Source: Acidithiobacillus sp. (lineage in GTDB: Bacteria; Pseudomonadota; Gammaproteobacteria; Acidithiobacillales; Acidithiobacillaceae). From it: 64,000 nt of DNA. The stretch spans positions 1 to 64,000 of the forward strand of contig JAQVDS010000008.1 in assembly GCA_028697715.1 (NCBI GenBank), in the 5' to 3' direction. The notes under the pieces are model-generated. The model worked only from the letters and a program-made list of their open reading frames with translations, was not told the origin of the DNA and made no database searches. The number at the start of each line of letters is the position of its first letter. The stretch's first letter is position 1. Made by a program: the position numbers and the translations under genes. This document shows, one piece after another, positions 38,201-51,054 of the stretch.

Positions 38201-38797
38201 CAGCACGCCAAGGAATTTCACGGGATCGAGGAGGTCCTTTCCCCAACGCCGCAGTTCCTGCATCTCGGGGTAGGGCAAGGGATGCAGAAAGAGACGCAGA
38301 TAGTCCTGTAGCAGTTCGCCATGTCGCGTCTGACCGTCGGTCAACACCTGCAGCGCAAAATCATTGCCCATGGCAAAGGCGTATTCTTGCAGGACCCGTT
38401 GTGCCCAGGCATGGATGGTGTAAATGGCAGCCTGGTCCATCCCTTCCGCGGCGCCATCGAGAAGGCGGGCCAGGCTCGGCCAGGCTTCTTGCGGATAACT
38501 CTCGCGCAGCTCCAGCAGGAATTCGTCGGCGTTGTCGCTCTGCCCGGCAAAGAATCCTGCGGCCTCGTGCAGGCGGCGGCGAATGCGGGCGCGTAATTCG
38601 AGCGTAGCGGCATTGGTGAAAGTCATCACCAGAATCTCTTCCGGCAGGAAGGGACGGGTACAAGCATGGCCCAGCACCAGGCGCAGGTAGAGGGCGGCAA
38701 TGGTGTAGGTCTTGCCGGTGCCGGCGCTGGCCTCGATCAGGCGTCGTCCAGCACGCAACGGAAAGCAGAGAGGGTCGAGGAGGTCGCCGCCGGTCAC
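35219..38797 (-). CDS. recB: Exodeoxyribonuclease V beta subunit RecB
   Basis: RecB is the 3'-5' helicase and nuclease of RecBCD. The 1192-residue protein opens with RLIEASAGTGKTYTIAALYL (Walker A), then ILVMTFTNAATLELRARI, AIYTIHAWAQRVLQEYAF, LVDEFQDTDPYQYAILDSIY and LVRVITIHKSKGLQYPIVFL. The C-terminal nuclease domain shows the GXXXD and LVDYKSN region (KGFIDLVFFWKGRYYLVDYK). It starts at GTG 38797, which overlaps the recC stop (GTGA). Confidence 0.97.
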   Translation of the reverse strand: MTGGDLLDPLCFPLRAGRRLIEASAGTGKTYTIAALYLRLVLGHACTRPFLPEEILVMTFTNAATLELRARIRRRLHEAAGFFAGQSDNADEFLLELRESYPQEAWPSLARLLDGAAEGMDQAAIYTIHAWAQRVLQEYAFAMGNDFALQVLTDGQTRHGELLQDYLRLFLHPLPYPEMQELRRWGKDLLDPVKFLGVLQEYLDKSEGFAPGEEPAALLHRLWENATSELASLRGRLAEQLDSLEDWLDELNASKQVDGRKLQSRYYRNWLDSLRSWTAEQDLAGPSLTDSAWQRLSLVGIQEAARDNAQLRHPALVLIEELHTYRDILQRQREETRAALLTHALGWLDERKQQLQEQGQIDFQGILRQLRNALQGEAGKVLAEHLAKQYPWALVDEFQDTDPYQYAILDSIYGGAEAEGGLLLIGDPKQSIYRFRGGDLHTYLRAQQDCGAEIYRLGRNYRSSEQLVTALNTFFLTLEERHPQGVFGLRQREENPVPYLPVEAAGRQEEFFWTEEETSALQFAVLAEDAAGNKGEYNDCMAAACAERIVALLLAGRSGQAGFRSASGARALQPADLAVLVNNRAEADVLRAALRQRGVASVYLSEQQSVYESPEAADLERLLTACLAYDDEQAVGTALATSLLGLDWSELAALQHDDRLREERLLQFRRYAEIWRERGVLPMLLRLSQDFFLPARLLRGATPNGERRLTNFLHLAELLQHAAQELQGEHAVLRFLAEQRQRQAGGDEETLLRLESDADLVRVITIHKSKGLQYPIVFLPFLLNARSDSGKCLQITEEQGQRTLRPAAAAEQERAERERLQEDIRKVYVALTRAQFAVWVGIGRCADTQQSALAHLLLYGAEEGKGSPEQVEELFANVPEIGVSPIALPDTPAILSPPLVQAPALCPRIARAQENDWWIASYSALQRGHHQPLERLAELWGEEQMEESVEPSTHLLFPPGAATGILLHDLLRWMAEQGFAAISRSPQILHEEILRRSHGQSWFQHAAELQDWLLQTLALPLVLAEGETVRLQDLQEYQAEMEFWLPVQNIESQQIDLIVNAHLFPDVPRPALDSRRLGGMFKGFIDLVFFWKGRYYLVDYKSNFLGLGPAAYHRQALRDALLAQRYDLQLGLYLVALRRLLRSRGWEGEPAGALALFLRGIREKGNASILLQPEPGFYPALEPVFRATEVRP

Positions 38798-41700
38798 GCC
38801 TTGCCGCCTCCCTGCTTACGTAGCTGCACGCCACATTCCACGGCATCTTGCAGAGGTTGCAGAAAACGCCGGCAAAGCTCTGCCAGTTCCCCGACGTCGT
38901 CTGCCAGCGGCGGCTGTGGCCAGACCCGTCGTACCTCTTCGTCCTTTTGCACGAGATCTGCATGTAGCCTACGGACGGACTGGAGATCGATCTGCCCCGC
39001 CAGCTCCCCTTGCCAAGCTGCGGCCAGCAGTGGCAGCAGCAAGGGCAGCGGCCGCCGCCGCGCCTCCAGCGCGAGGTCGACGAGCTCCGCGAGATGCGCG
39101 CGCGCCCAGGCGGGGTCCATCGGCGCAAGAAGAATATCGCTATTGTCCCTGCCCAGGAGATGGGTACTGACGGTCCAGCCATCGGCATGCAACGCAAGAT
39201 GCTCGATCCAGTACGGCCAGACCTTTGTCCATTCGATATTCTTGCCTCTGCCGATCTTGCTGGCCGACCAACGCAGCAGGGCATGCTCAGCTTCGGCACT
39301 GCGACGCAGACCGGCAATCTCTCCTACCAGCTCCGTACCGGCGTGCTGCAGGCACAGGCCCTGCGGTGGAAGCGCTTCTGCATACTGTGCCGCAAGTGCG
39401 AGATAGCGCTGTAGAGGCTGTTCCAGTTCGTCTACCAATTCTTCACCAAGCAAGCGGCCAACGGCCCCGGCAGGCAGGTCACCACGCCGCGACTGGCGCA
39501 ACGACTGGCGTTGGAGGACCGCCATGGCGGCACCGGTGTCCACTTCCTCCTGCTGCACCGCCTCGATCAGCTCGCTGCGGATTTGCCATTGCTGCAGAGT
39601 ATCCAGGGCGAAGGGCTCACAGTCCTCGGCGATTTGTTCATCGCTTTCGCGTAGGCGAACACCCAGCCCCTGCTGCAAGAAATATCGCGCGGGTCTTTTT
39701 CCCAGCTCCTGCAGTTCGCGCAGGGTCAGATAGCGCAGTTCCGCGACCGGTAAGACCGTTTCCGGCGCTGGCACAGAGTCAGACTCCCACCACTCTCGCG
39801 CAAAGGTGAAGTACGGGGTATTTTCGCCGAGATACTGCTGACTGAAGGCCTGCAGGGGATAGCTGGTCGTCAGTGCCGCCAACAGGTCTTTGCCATGCAA
39901 CTCCTCACCACCTTGTTCCGCCCGCCAGACCCGCGCCAGGTGGTCACGCAGCTGCGCCACCAAAACGGAGGGCGGCTCCTCGCTATCGTCGCGCGGGCTG
40001 CGCCCCGACCAGAAGATCTGCAGCGCGTCGCGGGCGGACAGTAAGGCTTCGAGAAAGAGATAGCGATCATCCTCCCGCCGCGAGCGGTCGCCCGGGCGAT
40101 AATCACCGCGCAAGAGGTCGAATTCCGCCGGGGTTTGCCGCCGCGGGTAATCTTTCTCGTTCATCCCCAGCAGGTAGATCCGGCGGAAAGGGATGGCACG
40201 CATGGGCATCAGGGTGGCAAAGGTGAGACCACCGGAAAAGAAGGCGGAGCCGCGCGTTGCCTTGACGACGATGGCGGCACGCCAGGCCTCGCCAACAATT
40301 TCAAGGGAGAGCGGCACAGTAAGGTCCGCTGCCGCGCAGTCTTCGACCCATGCCTGCAGGGCCCCTTGCGCCAGCAACAGTTCTTGCTCTTCCTCTCCTT
40401 GTGCCGCAAAAAAATCGGCCAGTAGTTCCTCCAGTTTGCCCTGCCAGATTTTCGGCGTGGCTGGGGGCTGCAGGCGCGTCTGCCACTGGGAAATGCTTGC
40501 CAACAACTCGATGAAAGGAGCCAGACGCGCTGCCGCATCCACCGGCAGATAACTGGGTTCTAGCTCACCGCAGGCCTCGCCATGAGCCACGGCATAGCCG
40601 AGCAAGAGACGCTGCAGCGCAAACCACCAGGTGTGCGCTCCCTGTCCTTCCCTCCCCAGACCCAGATTTTGCCGCTGGGTGTCATCCAGCCCCCAGCGGG
40701 CACCAGCCGTCTGTAGCCAGGAGCGCAGGAGGGGGACATCCTCGACGTCAATACCAAAGCGCCGACGCAAGGCGGATACCTCGAGCAGGTCCCAGAGCAT
40801 GCTGGCGGGCAGTCGCGAATGCGGCAACCCAAGCAGCAGGTCCAAGGCGTGGAGGAGCGAGTTTTGCTGTACAGCTGGCGCATCAACAATGTGGTAGGGC
40901 AAATGCCGCGGGTCCGAGCCCGGATAGCGGCCAAAGACCGCATCGATGCGCGCCGCATAGCTATCCAGTTCCGGTACCATGATCAGGATGTCACGGGGAC
41001 GCAGGCTGGCGTCCAGGCGCAGGGCTTCGAGAATCTGATCCTGCAGGACCTCGAGTTCTCGTAAGGGACCATGTGCCACATGAAAACGCAGGGAATCGTC
41101 GTGAGTGAGATCGATGGGCGACCACAGATTGCGGCTTTCCGATGCCGGGCGCAGGAAAAGGATGTCATCCTGCAGCTGCTGCAGGAGGGTTCGCGTTTCG
41201 CCGGGCCGGAACAGTTCGATACGTTCGTCCATCACCTGCAACTGCAGCTCGCTGGCGGTCATTTCCAGGGCGGCAAGATAGTCTCTACCGGTCTTGCCCC
41301 AGGCAGCCAAGAGCGGATGTCCATGTTCGATCGCGGCGTCGACGTCCGCTACTTGGCGCGTCCGCTTGCGGCCGCGCGCTTCCTGGCACAGCAGATCATG
41401 CCCGGTAACGATGTCCCCCCAATAATAGGAACACGGATCAAGCACCAGGATCAGTACCGGCAAATGCTCCGCCAGCGCTGCCAGGGCAAAGAGGGTCTGC
41501 TGAGGCAGAGAGGAGATGCCGAAGACGACGAGACGCTGCGGCAATTCCGGCCAAGTTCCTGGCTCCGCCAAACGACGGATGAATCGTTGGTGAATCTGGC
41601 CGCGCGATTCTCCTGGGCTCGCAGCTGCCTGCAGATCGGCAAGCAGAGCGCGCCAGAGTTGCGCCTGCCAGCGTTGCTGGGCAGGCAAAGGACGCGCCCG

Positions 41701-42192
41701 ACCATCGAGACTGAACAAGCTGTCGCGGCCAGCCTCCCAGGCTACCAGCCAGTCCGCGCGATAGACCTGGTACTGATCGTAGAGATCTGCCACTCGCTCG
41801 GCCAACTGAAAGCGCCTTCGTCCTTCAGGATCCCTCTGCAAATAGCGACGCAGCGGCGCATACACTGGATCGGGCAGCTCTGCCAACAGGCGAAAAAGTC
41901 GCCAACGCAGCCGCTCCTTGTCGAACGGCGAAGAGTCTGGAACTGCATCGCGGCCCAGCACGGCGCGGTAGGCTCGCCACAGAAACTGCGCTGGCAACAG
42001 GAAATCCAGACCCGCGGCAATCCCCTCGGCGGCAAAGCCCAACTTCAGCCACTCCGCCACCCCATTACTTTGCACCAGGATCGTCTCGCGGCTGAGGGGC
42101 GACAGGGGATGCTGGCTACACCATTGCACCAATAAGTCACGCAGATCCTCCGCGCGCTGACTATGGACGAGGGTGAGCTGAGGCGCTGCCAT
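38794..42192 (-). CDS. recC: Exodeoxyribonuclease V gamma subunit RecC
   Basis: RecC is the inactive helicase-like subunit that reads the Chi site. The 1132-residue protein starts LVHSQRAEDLRDLLVQWCSQ, with LSRETILVQSNGVAEWLKL, and later FRRIYLLGMNEKDYPRR and GDRSRREDDRYLFLEALLSA, all typical. Length matches E. coli RecC (1122). It follows pgsA by one base and overlaps recB by 4. The recognised Chi sequence of this organism cannot be deduced here. Confidence 0.97.
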   Translation of the reverse strand: MAAPQLTLVHSQRAEDLRDLLVQWCSQHPLSPLSRETILVQSNGVAEWLKLGFAAEGIAAGLDFLLPAQFLWRAYRAVLGRDAVPDSSPFDKERLRWRLFRLLAELPDPVYAPLRRYLQRDPEGRRRFQLAERVADLYDQYQVYRADWLVAWEAGRDSLFSLDGRARPLPAQQRWQAQLWRALLADLQAAASPGESRGQIHQRFIRRLAEPGTWPELPQRLVVFGISSLPQQTLFALAALAEHLPVLILVLDPCSYYWGDIVTGHDLLCQEARGRKRTRQVADVDAAIEHGHPLLAAWGKTGRDYLAALEMTASELQLQVMDERIELFRPGETRTLLQQLQDDILFLRPASESRNLWSPIDLTHDDSLRFHVAHGPLRELEVLQDQILEALRLDASLRPRDILIMVPELDSYAARIDAVFGRYPGSDPRHLPYHIVDAPAVQQNSLLHALDLLLGLPHSRLPASMLWDLLEVSALRRRFGIDVEDVPLLRSWLQTAGARWGLDDTQRQNLGLGREGQGAHTWWFALQRLLLGYAVAHGEACGELEPSYLPVDAAARLAPFIELLASISQWQTRLQPPATPKIWQGKLEELLADFFAAQGEEEQELLLAQGALQAWVEDCAAADLTVPLSLEIVGEAWRAAIVVKATRGSAFFSGGLTFATLMPMRAIPFRRIYLLGMNEKDYPRRQTPAEFDLLRGDYRPGDRSRREDDRYLFLEALLSARDALQIFWSGRSPRDDSEEPPSVLVAQLRDHLARVWRAEQGGEELHGKDLLAALTTSYPLQAFSQQYLGENTPYFTFAREWWESDSVPAPETVLPVAELRYLTLRELQELGKRPARYFLQQGLGVRLRESDEQIAEDCEPFALDTLQQWQIRSELIEAVQQEEVDTGAAMAVLQRQSLRQSRRGDLPAGAVGRLLGEELVDELEQPLQRYLALAAQYAEALPPQGLCLQHAGTELVGEIAGLRRSAEAEHALLRWSASKIGRGKNIEWTKVWPYWIEHLALHADGWTVSTHLLGRDNSDILLAPMDPAWARAHLAELVDLALEARRRPLPLLLPLLAAAWQGELAGQIDLQSVRRLHADLVQKDEEVRRVWPQPPLADDVGELAELCRRFLQPLQDAVECGVQLRKQGGGKA

Positions 42193-42193
42193 G

Positions 42194-42775
42194 TTATGAG
42201 TCAGCGACCCGTTTACCCATCAAGCTCGGCCAGGCGGCACGCAGATATTCGATCATACTCCACAAGGTCATCGCCGCCGCAAGCAGGAGCAGGGCTATGC
42301 CTATGTCGCGGGCGGCAATCCCCCAGGCCATCGGCCCCGCATACAACAGGAATACGATGGCAAGCATTTGCAAAGTCGCCTTGACCTTCCCCAGCCAGGA
42401 TACGGAAACTTTTTTGCGCTCACCGAGCTCCGCCATCCACTCGCGCAACGCCGAGATGGTGATCTCCCGGCCCACAATGATGCTGGTGAGGATGCCCGCA
42501 AGGATCGCCGGCATCTCGCCGCTGGCACAAATCAGGATCAGGGCGGTGGCAACCATAAGTTTGTCGGCCACCGGATCGAGGAAGGTGCCAAAGGGCGAAA
42601 CCCCGTTATAACGACGCGCGAGGTAGCCGTCCGCCCAGTCGGTTAGGGCGGCAAAAGCAAAAATGGCGGTCGCCCCGTAGCTGCGCTCCGTGCCACCCAG
42701 AAAAAACAGCAGGACGAAGACCGGGATGAGCAACACCCGCAGCATCGTCAGAAAATTGGGCAAACGCGCCATCAT
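42194..42775 (-). CDS. pgsA: CDP-diacylglycerol-glycerol-3-phosphate 3-phosphatidyltransferase
   Basis: PgsA makes phosphatidylglycerol phosphate, the committed step to the acidic phospholipids. The 193-residue membrane protein has the CDP-alcohol phosphotransferase motif DWADGYLARRYNGVSPFG with the final FLDPVADK, and several helices. The start is MM, with ATG 42775 overlapping the uvrC stop by 4 bases. uvrC-pgsA is a very common pair. Confidence 0.97.
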   Translation of the reverse strand: MMARLPNFLTMLRVLLIPVFVLLFFLGGTERSYGATAIFAFAALTDWADGYLARRYNGVSPFGTFLDPVADKLMVATALILICASGEMPAILAGILTSIIVGREITISALREWMAELGERKKVSVSWLGKVKATLQMLAIVFLLYAGPMAWGIAARDIGIALLLLAAAMTLWSMIEYLRAAWPSLMGKRVADS

Positions 42776-44649
42776 GGCCGGGCCCCTGGATGGAAATGGT
42801 CATAGATCCGCTCGGCGAGTTCGCGGCGAATCCCTTCTACCCGCTGCAGGTCATCGACCCCCGCGTCGCGGATACCCCGCAGTCCGCCAAAACTCCGCAA
42901 CAAGGCACCACGCCGTTTGGGTCCAATACCGTCGATCACATCGAGCTCCGACTCCTGTCGTGCCTTCGCCCGCCGCGCGCGATGGCCGGTAATGGCAAAA
43001 CGATGCGCCTCATCACGAATCTCCTGAATGACCAGGAGAGCGGGATCATCGGCGGCGAACTGCCGGGGTGCCGACCATTGCGGTGCATGCAGCGACTCCA
43101 GACCGGGGCGCCGACTGGTACCCTTGGACACGCCACAGAGCTGAACACTGTCGATCCCCAGCTCGGCGAGCGCAGCCACAGCGCGCGCCAATTGTGCTGG
43201 TCCGCCATCGATGAAGACGATGTCGGGCAGGCTTCGGCCTTCGTCCTGCAGTCGCGCATAGCGACGTAGGACTGCCTGCTCCATGGCGGCATAGTCATCT
43301 CCCGGGGTGATCCCTTTGATGTTGAAACGGCGATAGGCGTCCTTACGAGCGCCATCGGCATCGAAGACCACACAGGAGGCCGTGGCCGCCTCGCCGCGGG
43401 TATGGCTGATATCGAAACACTCCAGACGCTGTGGGAGTTCTTCCAGAGCAAAGAGCTCCTGCAGGAGCTGCATGCGCCGTTGCCCCTGGCCAGCCTGCTG
43501 CGCCCGGGCGCGCAGGGCGAGGCGCGCGTTGGTTTCCGCCATCTGCATCCAGCGCTTGCGCGGGCCCCGTTGCGGCTGATCGATGAGCACCTTGCGCCCG
43601 GCGAGCTCGCTCAGTGCCTCCTGCAAGGCGGCGGCGCCCCGCGGCAGCAGATTGAGCAGCAGATTGCCGGGGATTTCCCGATCGGCGTAGTACTGTCCGA
43701 GAAAGGCGGCCATCATTTCCGGCCCGCGCACGCCCTCGGCATGCCTGGGGAAGATCGAGCGGCCCCCCAGCTGTCTGCCGTGACGCAAGAAGCTGAGATA
43801 GATACACCACTGGCCATTTTCCTCGACGGCGGCCAGTACATCGAAATCTCCACCGCCAGACTGGGCGACGTATTGCCGCTCCTGCATCTTGGACAACGCA
43901 GCCACCTGATCCCGCAGGCGTGCCGCCTCTTCGAAGGCAAGATTTTCGGCGGCGGCCTGCATGCGCTGCTGCAAGCCCTGCAAAACCTCATCACTGCGCC
44001 CCTGCAGAAACTGCAACGTGGCCCTGACATCCGCCGCGTAGTCCTCCTGACGGATATGCCCGGCGCAAGGGCCACTGCAGCGGCGGATCTGGTAGTGCAG
44101 ACAGGCCCGGCTGCGGTTGCTGAAAACGCTGTCCTCGCAGGTACGCAGGCGAAAGGCCTTCTGCAGCAGCACCATGCTCTCGCGTAGAGAGCTGACCGCG
44201 GGATAGGGACCGAAGTAATGGCCTTTGGCACGCTGCGCGCCGCGATGAAAACCCATGCGCGGAAACGCAGTATTGGTCTCGATCAGCAGGTACGGATAGC
44301 TCTTGTCGTCCCGCAGAAGGATATTATAGGGCGGATGGTGACGCTTGATAAGCTGCGCCTCGAGGACCAGAGCCTCGGTTTCGGTGTGGGTATGGATGAC
44401 TTCCACCCGCTCTACCTGCTGGAGCATGGCCTGGGTCTTGAGGCTGTGGCGATTCTTGTGGAAATAAGAACTGACCCGACGCTTGAGGTTACGCGCCTTG
44501 CCCACATAGAGAATCTGTCCAGCGCCGGAAAACATTTGATAAATGCCGGGGCCAGCACTCAGCTGGCGCAAAAAGTCCGCGAGGACGAAGGGTTGCTCCG
44601 CTTCCCGCAGCAGCGTAGCCTCTCCCGACTCAGTCGGACTGGGTTTCAT
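42772..44649 (-). CDS. uvrC: Excinuclease ABC subunit UvrC
   Basis: UvrC makes the two incisions in nucleotide-excision repair. The 625-residue protein has the N-terminal GIY-YIG nuclease (GPGIYQMF, ILYVGKARNLKRRVSSYF), a UvrB-binding UVR segment ([20 protein letters not shown]), the RNase H-like C-terminal nuclease (FDISHTRGEAATASCVVF, FIDGGPAQLARA) and a C-terminal helix-hairpin-helix pair (LRSFGGLRGIRDAG). I used ATG 44649 (MKPSPTES). The longer frame to 44841 lies in DUF971, which it overlaps by 20 bases. Confidence 0.97.
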   Translation of the reverse strand: MKPSPTESGEATLLREAEQPFVLADFLRQLSAGPGIYQMFSGAGQILYVGKARNLKRRVSSYFHKNRHSLKTQAMLQQVERVEVIHTHTETEALVLEAQLIKRHHPPYNILLRDDKSYPYLLIETNTAFPRMGFHRGAQRAKGHYFGPYPAVSSLRESMVLLQKAFRLRTCEDSVFSNRSRACLHYQIRRCSGPCAGHIRQEDYAADVRATLQFLQGRSDEVLQGLQQRMQAAAENLAFEEAARLRDQVAALSKMQERQYVAQSGGGDFDVLAAVEENGQWCIYLSFLRHGRQLGGRSIFPRHAEGVRGPEMMAAFLGQYYADREIPGNLLLNLLPRGAAALQEALSELAGRKVLIDQPQRGPRKRWMQMAETNARLALRARAQQAGQGQRRMQLLQELFALEELPQRLECFDISHTRGEAATASCVVFDADGARKDAYRRFNIKGITPGDDYAAMEQAVLRRYARLQDEGRSLPDIVFIDGGPAQLARAVAALAELGIDSVQLCGVSKGTSRRPGLESLHAPQWSAPRQFAADDPALLVIQEIRDEAHRFAITGHRARRAKARQESELDVIDGIGPKRRGALLRSFGGLRGIRDAGVDDLQRVEGIRRELAERIYDHFHPGARP

Positions 44650-44938
44650 CGAGACGACGCAAGTAGTCCCAGGTGTAGATACCGGTTCCATGTCCATCAC
44701 TGAAGTGTAGCTGCACGGCATAATTACCGACAGGTTGGATATCCACGAGATTGACATCCTCTTTTCCGGTAATGACCTGTGCCTGATCTGGCGTATGCCC
44801 CTTACACTCGGCACAGGGGCACTCGACACGTAGGTGTTCAAAGGTCAGACGACTGGTGTGACCGTCGCCCCAATCAATCTCCATCACCTTGCTGAGCATG
44901 AGGGGACGAATTTCGATGGGCTGGGTACGCGCTGACAT
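44630..44938 (-). CDS. DUF971 domain protein
   Basis: The 102-residue protein starts MSARTQPIEIRPLMLSKVME, with WGDGHTSRLTFEHLRVECPC, CAECKG, and GIYTWDYLRRL. This is the DUF971/GBBH-like fold of unknown role, often annotated near iron-sulfur or apbC genes. ATG 44938 has GAGG upstream. It starts the uvrC-pgsA-recCBD operon. Confidence 0.92.
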   Translation of the reverse strand: MSARTQPIEIRPLMLSKVMEIDWGDGHTSRLTFEHLRVECPCAECKGHTPDQAQVITGKEDVNLVDIQPVGNYAVQLHFSDGHGTGIYTWDYLRRLDETQSD

Positions 44939-44949
44939 GAGGGCCTCGC

Positions 44950-44978
44950 TGGTCAGAATAATGGCTCTAGGGTACAAT
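44950..44978 (+). promoter_or_regulatory. Putative sigma-70 promoter for efp
   Basis: TGGTCA (44950-44955) and TACAAT (44973-44978) are 17 bases apart, 37 bases upstream of the efp ATG. Four and five of six positions match the consensus. It lies in the short divergent gap between efp and the DUF971 gene. Confidence 0.45.
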
Positions 44979-45015
44979 CCGCGCCCAGCAAAGGGAATGC
45001 CTTACAGGACTGCAC

Positions 45016-45576
45016 ATGAAAATCTCCGCTTTCGATATCCGCCCCGGCAACATCCTCGAATACGAGAAGGGCCTGTGGCGCGTACTCAAGACTGACTTCG
45101 TCAAGCCCGGCAAGGGTGGGGCCTTTGTGCAGGTGGAGATGAAAAACATCGAGACCGGCACCAAGACCAACCAGCGCTTCCGCTCGGAAGAAAAGATGGA
45201 AAAGGCCGTGGTCGAACCGCGCAAGATGCAGTACCTCTACAACGACGGTACTGGCTATGTTTTCATGGATAACGAAAGCTTCGAGCAGATGACCCTGAGC
45301 GAGGATCTGCTGGAAGGCCAAACTGGCTACCTGTTGCCCAACACCGAGATTCAGGTCAACCTGCACAATGAGCGCCCGATTGGCGTCGAACTACCTCCCG
45401 TCGTCATTTTGGAAGTGGTCGAAGCCGAACCCGCCATCAAGGGGCAGACCGCCACTGGCTCCTACAAGCCGGCGCGCATGGAAACCGGCATCACCGTGCA
45501 GGTACCGCAGTTCGTCAACAATGGCGAAAAGATCCGCGTCAATACCGTGGACGGCACCTATATCGACCGCGCCTGA
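45016..45576 (+). CDS. efp: Elongation factor P
   Basis: EF-P rescues ribosomes stalled at proline runs. The 186-residue protein has the three-domain layout: MKISAFDIRPGNILEYEKGL, the tip loop with LKTDFVKPGKGGAFVQVEMK (the modifiable lysine is the K of PGKGG), YLYNDGTGYVFMDNESFEQM, and the C-terminal EKIRVNTVDGTYIDRA. The Lys tip suggests a lysylated form (EpmA/B type), inferred from the residue. It is a single gene with a hairpin 20 bases past its stop. Confidence 0.98.
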   Translation: MKISAFDIRPGNILEYEKGLWRVLKTDFVKPGKGGAFVQVEMKNIETGTKTNQRFRSEEKMEKAVVEPRKMQYLYNDGTGYVFMDNESFEQMTLSEDLLEGQTGYLLPNTEIQVNLHNERPIGVELPPVVILEVVEAEPAIKGQTATGSYKPARMETGITVQVPQFVNNGEKIRVNTVDGTYIDRA

Positions 45577-45596
45577 ACGAGGCGGGGTTCCGACAT

Positions 45597-45625
45597 CAGA
45601 AAGCCCGCCAATGGCGGGCTTTCTG
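45597..45625. terminator. Strong bidirectional hairpin between efp and ftsB
   Basis: CAGAAAGCCCGCC, loop AAT, GGCGGGCTTTCTG form a perfect 13-bp stem. The plus strand has TTTCTGCTTTC within and after the 3' arm and the minus strand has an A-rich complement, so it can serve both convergent genes. Confidence 0.75.
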
Positions 45626-45654
45626 CTTTCACGACTGCGGCTGAACCAGGCGGC

Positions 45655-45999
45655 TTAGTTCGCCTTGGCAGGAATCACCCAGACAAAGATTTCGTTCTTA
45701 CCCACCAGGCCAAGGTTCCGCCGTGCCAGGCCGGCAACCGCACCAGAATCATTTTGCAGACTGAGGACCTCGGCCGCGAGCTTGTCGTTCCGTTTTTCCA
45801 GTCTCTGTGCATCGCTCTGGCGCTGTTCCACCTGCGAATGCAGCTGCGCTACCGTCCACCAGCTCCCGGCGCCGAACCACAGGAAATACTGCAGGCCCAC
45901 CAGAATCGCCAGCAGGAGCCAATCGACACGACTTAGCCCACCGATGCGGGAAACCGCAGCGCGAGCCGAATCCAGAGAAGCATCCCAAACGACGGCCAT
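45655..45999 (-). CDS. ftsB: Cell division protein FtsB
   Basis: FtsB is a small divisome protein that forms the FtsQLB complex. The 114-residue protein has a helix (VDWLLLAILVGLQYFLWFG) followed by a coiled coil (SQVEQRQSDAQRLEKRNDKL) and a C-terminal ALARRNLGLVGKNE-like segment (AVAGLARRNLGLVGKNEIF). The ~35-residue N-terminal extension is longer than in E. coli. It follows eno by 41 bases on the same strand, the common eno-ftsB arrangement. Confidence 0.93.
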   Translation of the reverse strand: MAVVWDASLDSARAAVSRIGGLSRVDWLLLAILVGLQYFLWFGAGSWWTVAQLHSQVEQRQSDAQRLEKRNDKLAAEVLSLQNDSGAVAGLARRNLGLVGKNEIFVWVIPAKAN

Positions 46000-46040
46000 G
46001 GCATCCTTTGCTACATAAACTTACTGAGCTAGTTACAGTA

Positions 46041-50986
<4,946 letters not shown>

Positions 50987-51004
50987 GAGCATCTCCTTAT
51001 AAAT

Positions 51005-51049
51005 ACCAACCGGTCGGTAGATTATAGGGCAAGCACGCGGCCCTCGCAA
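51005..51049 (-). promoter_or_regulatory. Promoter with palindromic operator upstream of the alcohol dehydrogenase
   Basis: On the minus strand TTGCGA (51049-51044), a 17-base spacer and a perfect TATAAT (51026-51021) form a promoter whose -35 lies just past the uvrB stop. Directly downstream, over the start site, is the 14-bp near-palindrome ACCAACCGGTCGGT (51005-51018), whose centre ACCGGT is exact. This shape is typical of TetR-family operators, so repression with derepression by an aldehyde-like signal is likely. The repressor gene is not in the window. Confidence 0.65.
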
Positions 51050-51054
51050 AATTC

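Noticed and set aside
41071-42135. 354-residue open frame opposite recC
   Set aside because: Antisense shadow; no start signal or domain, and recC is certain.
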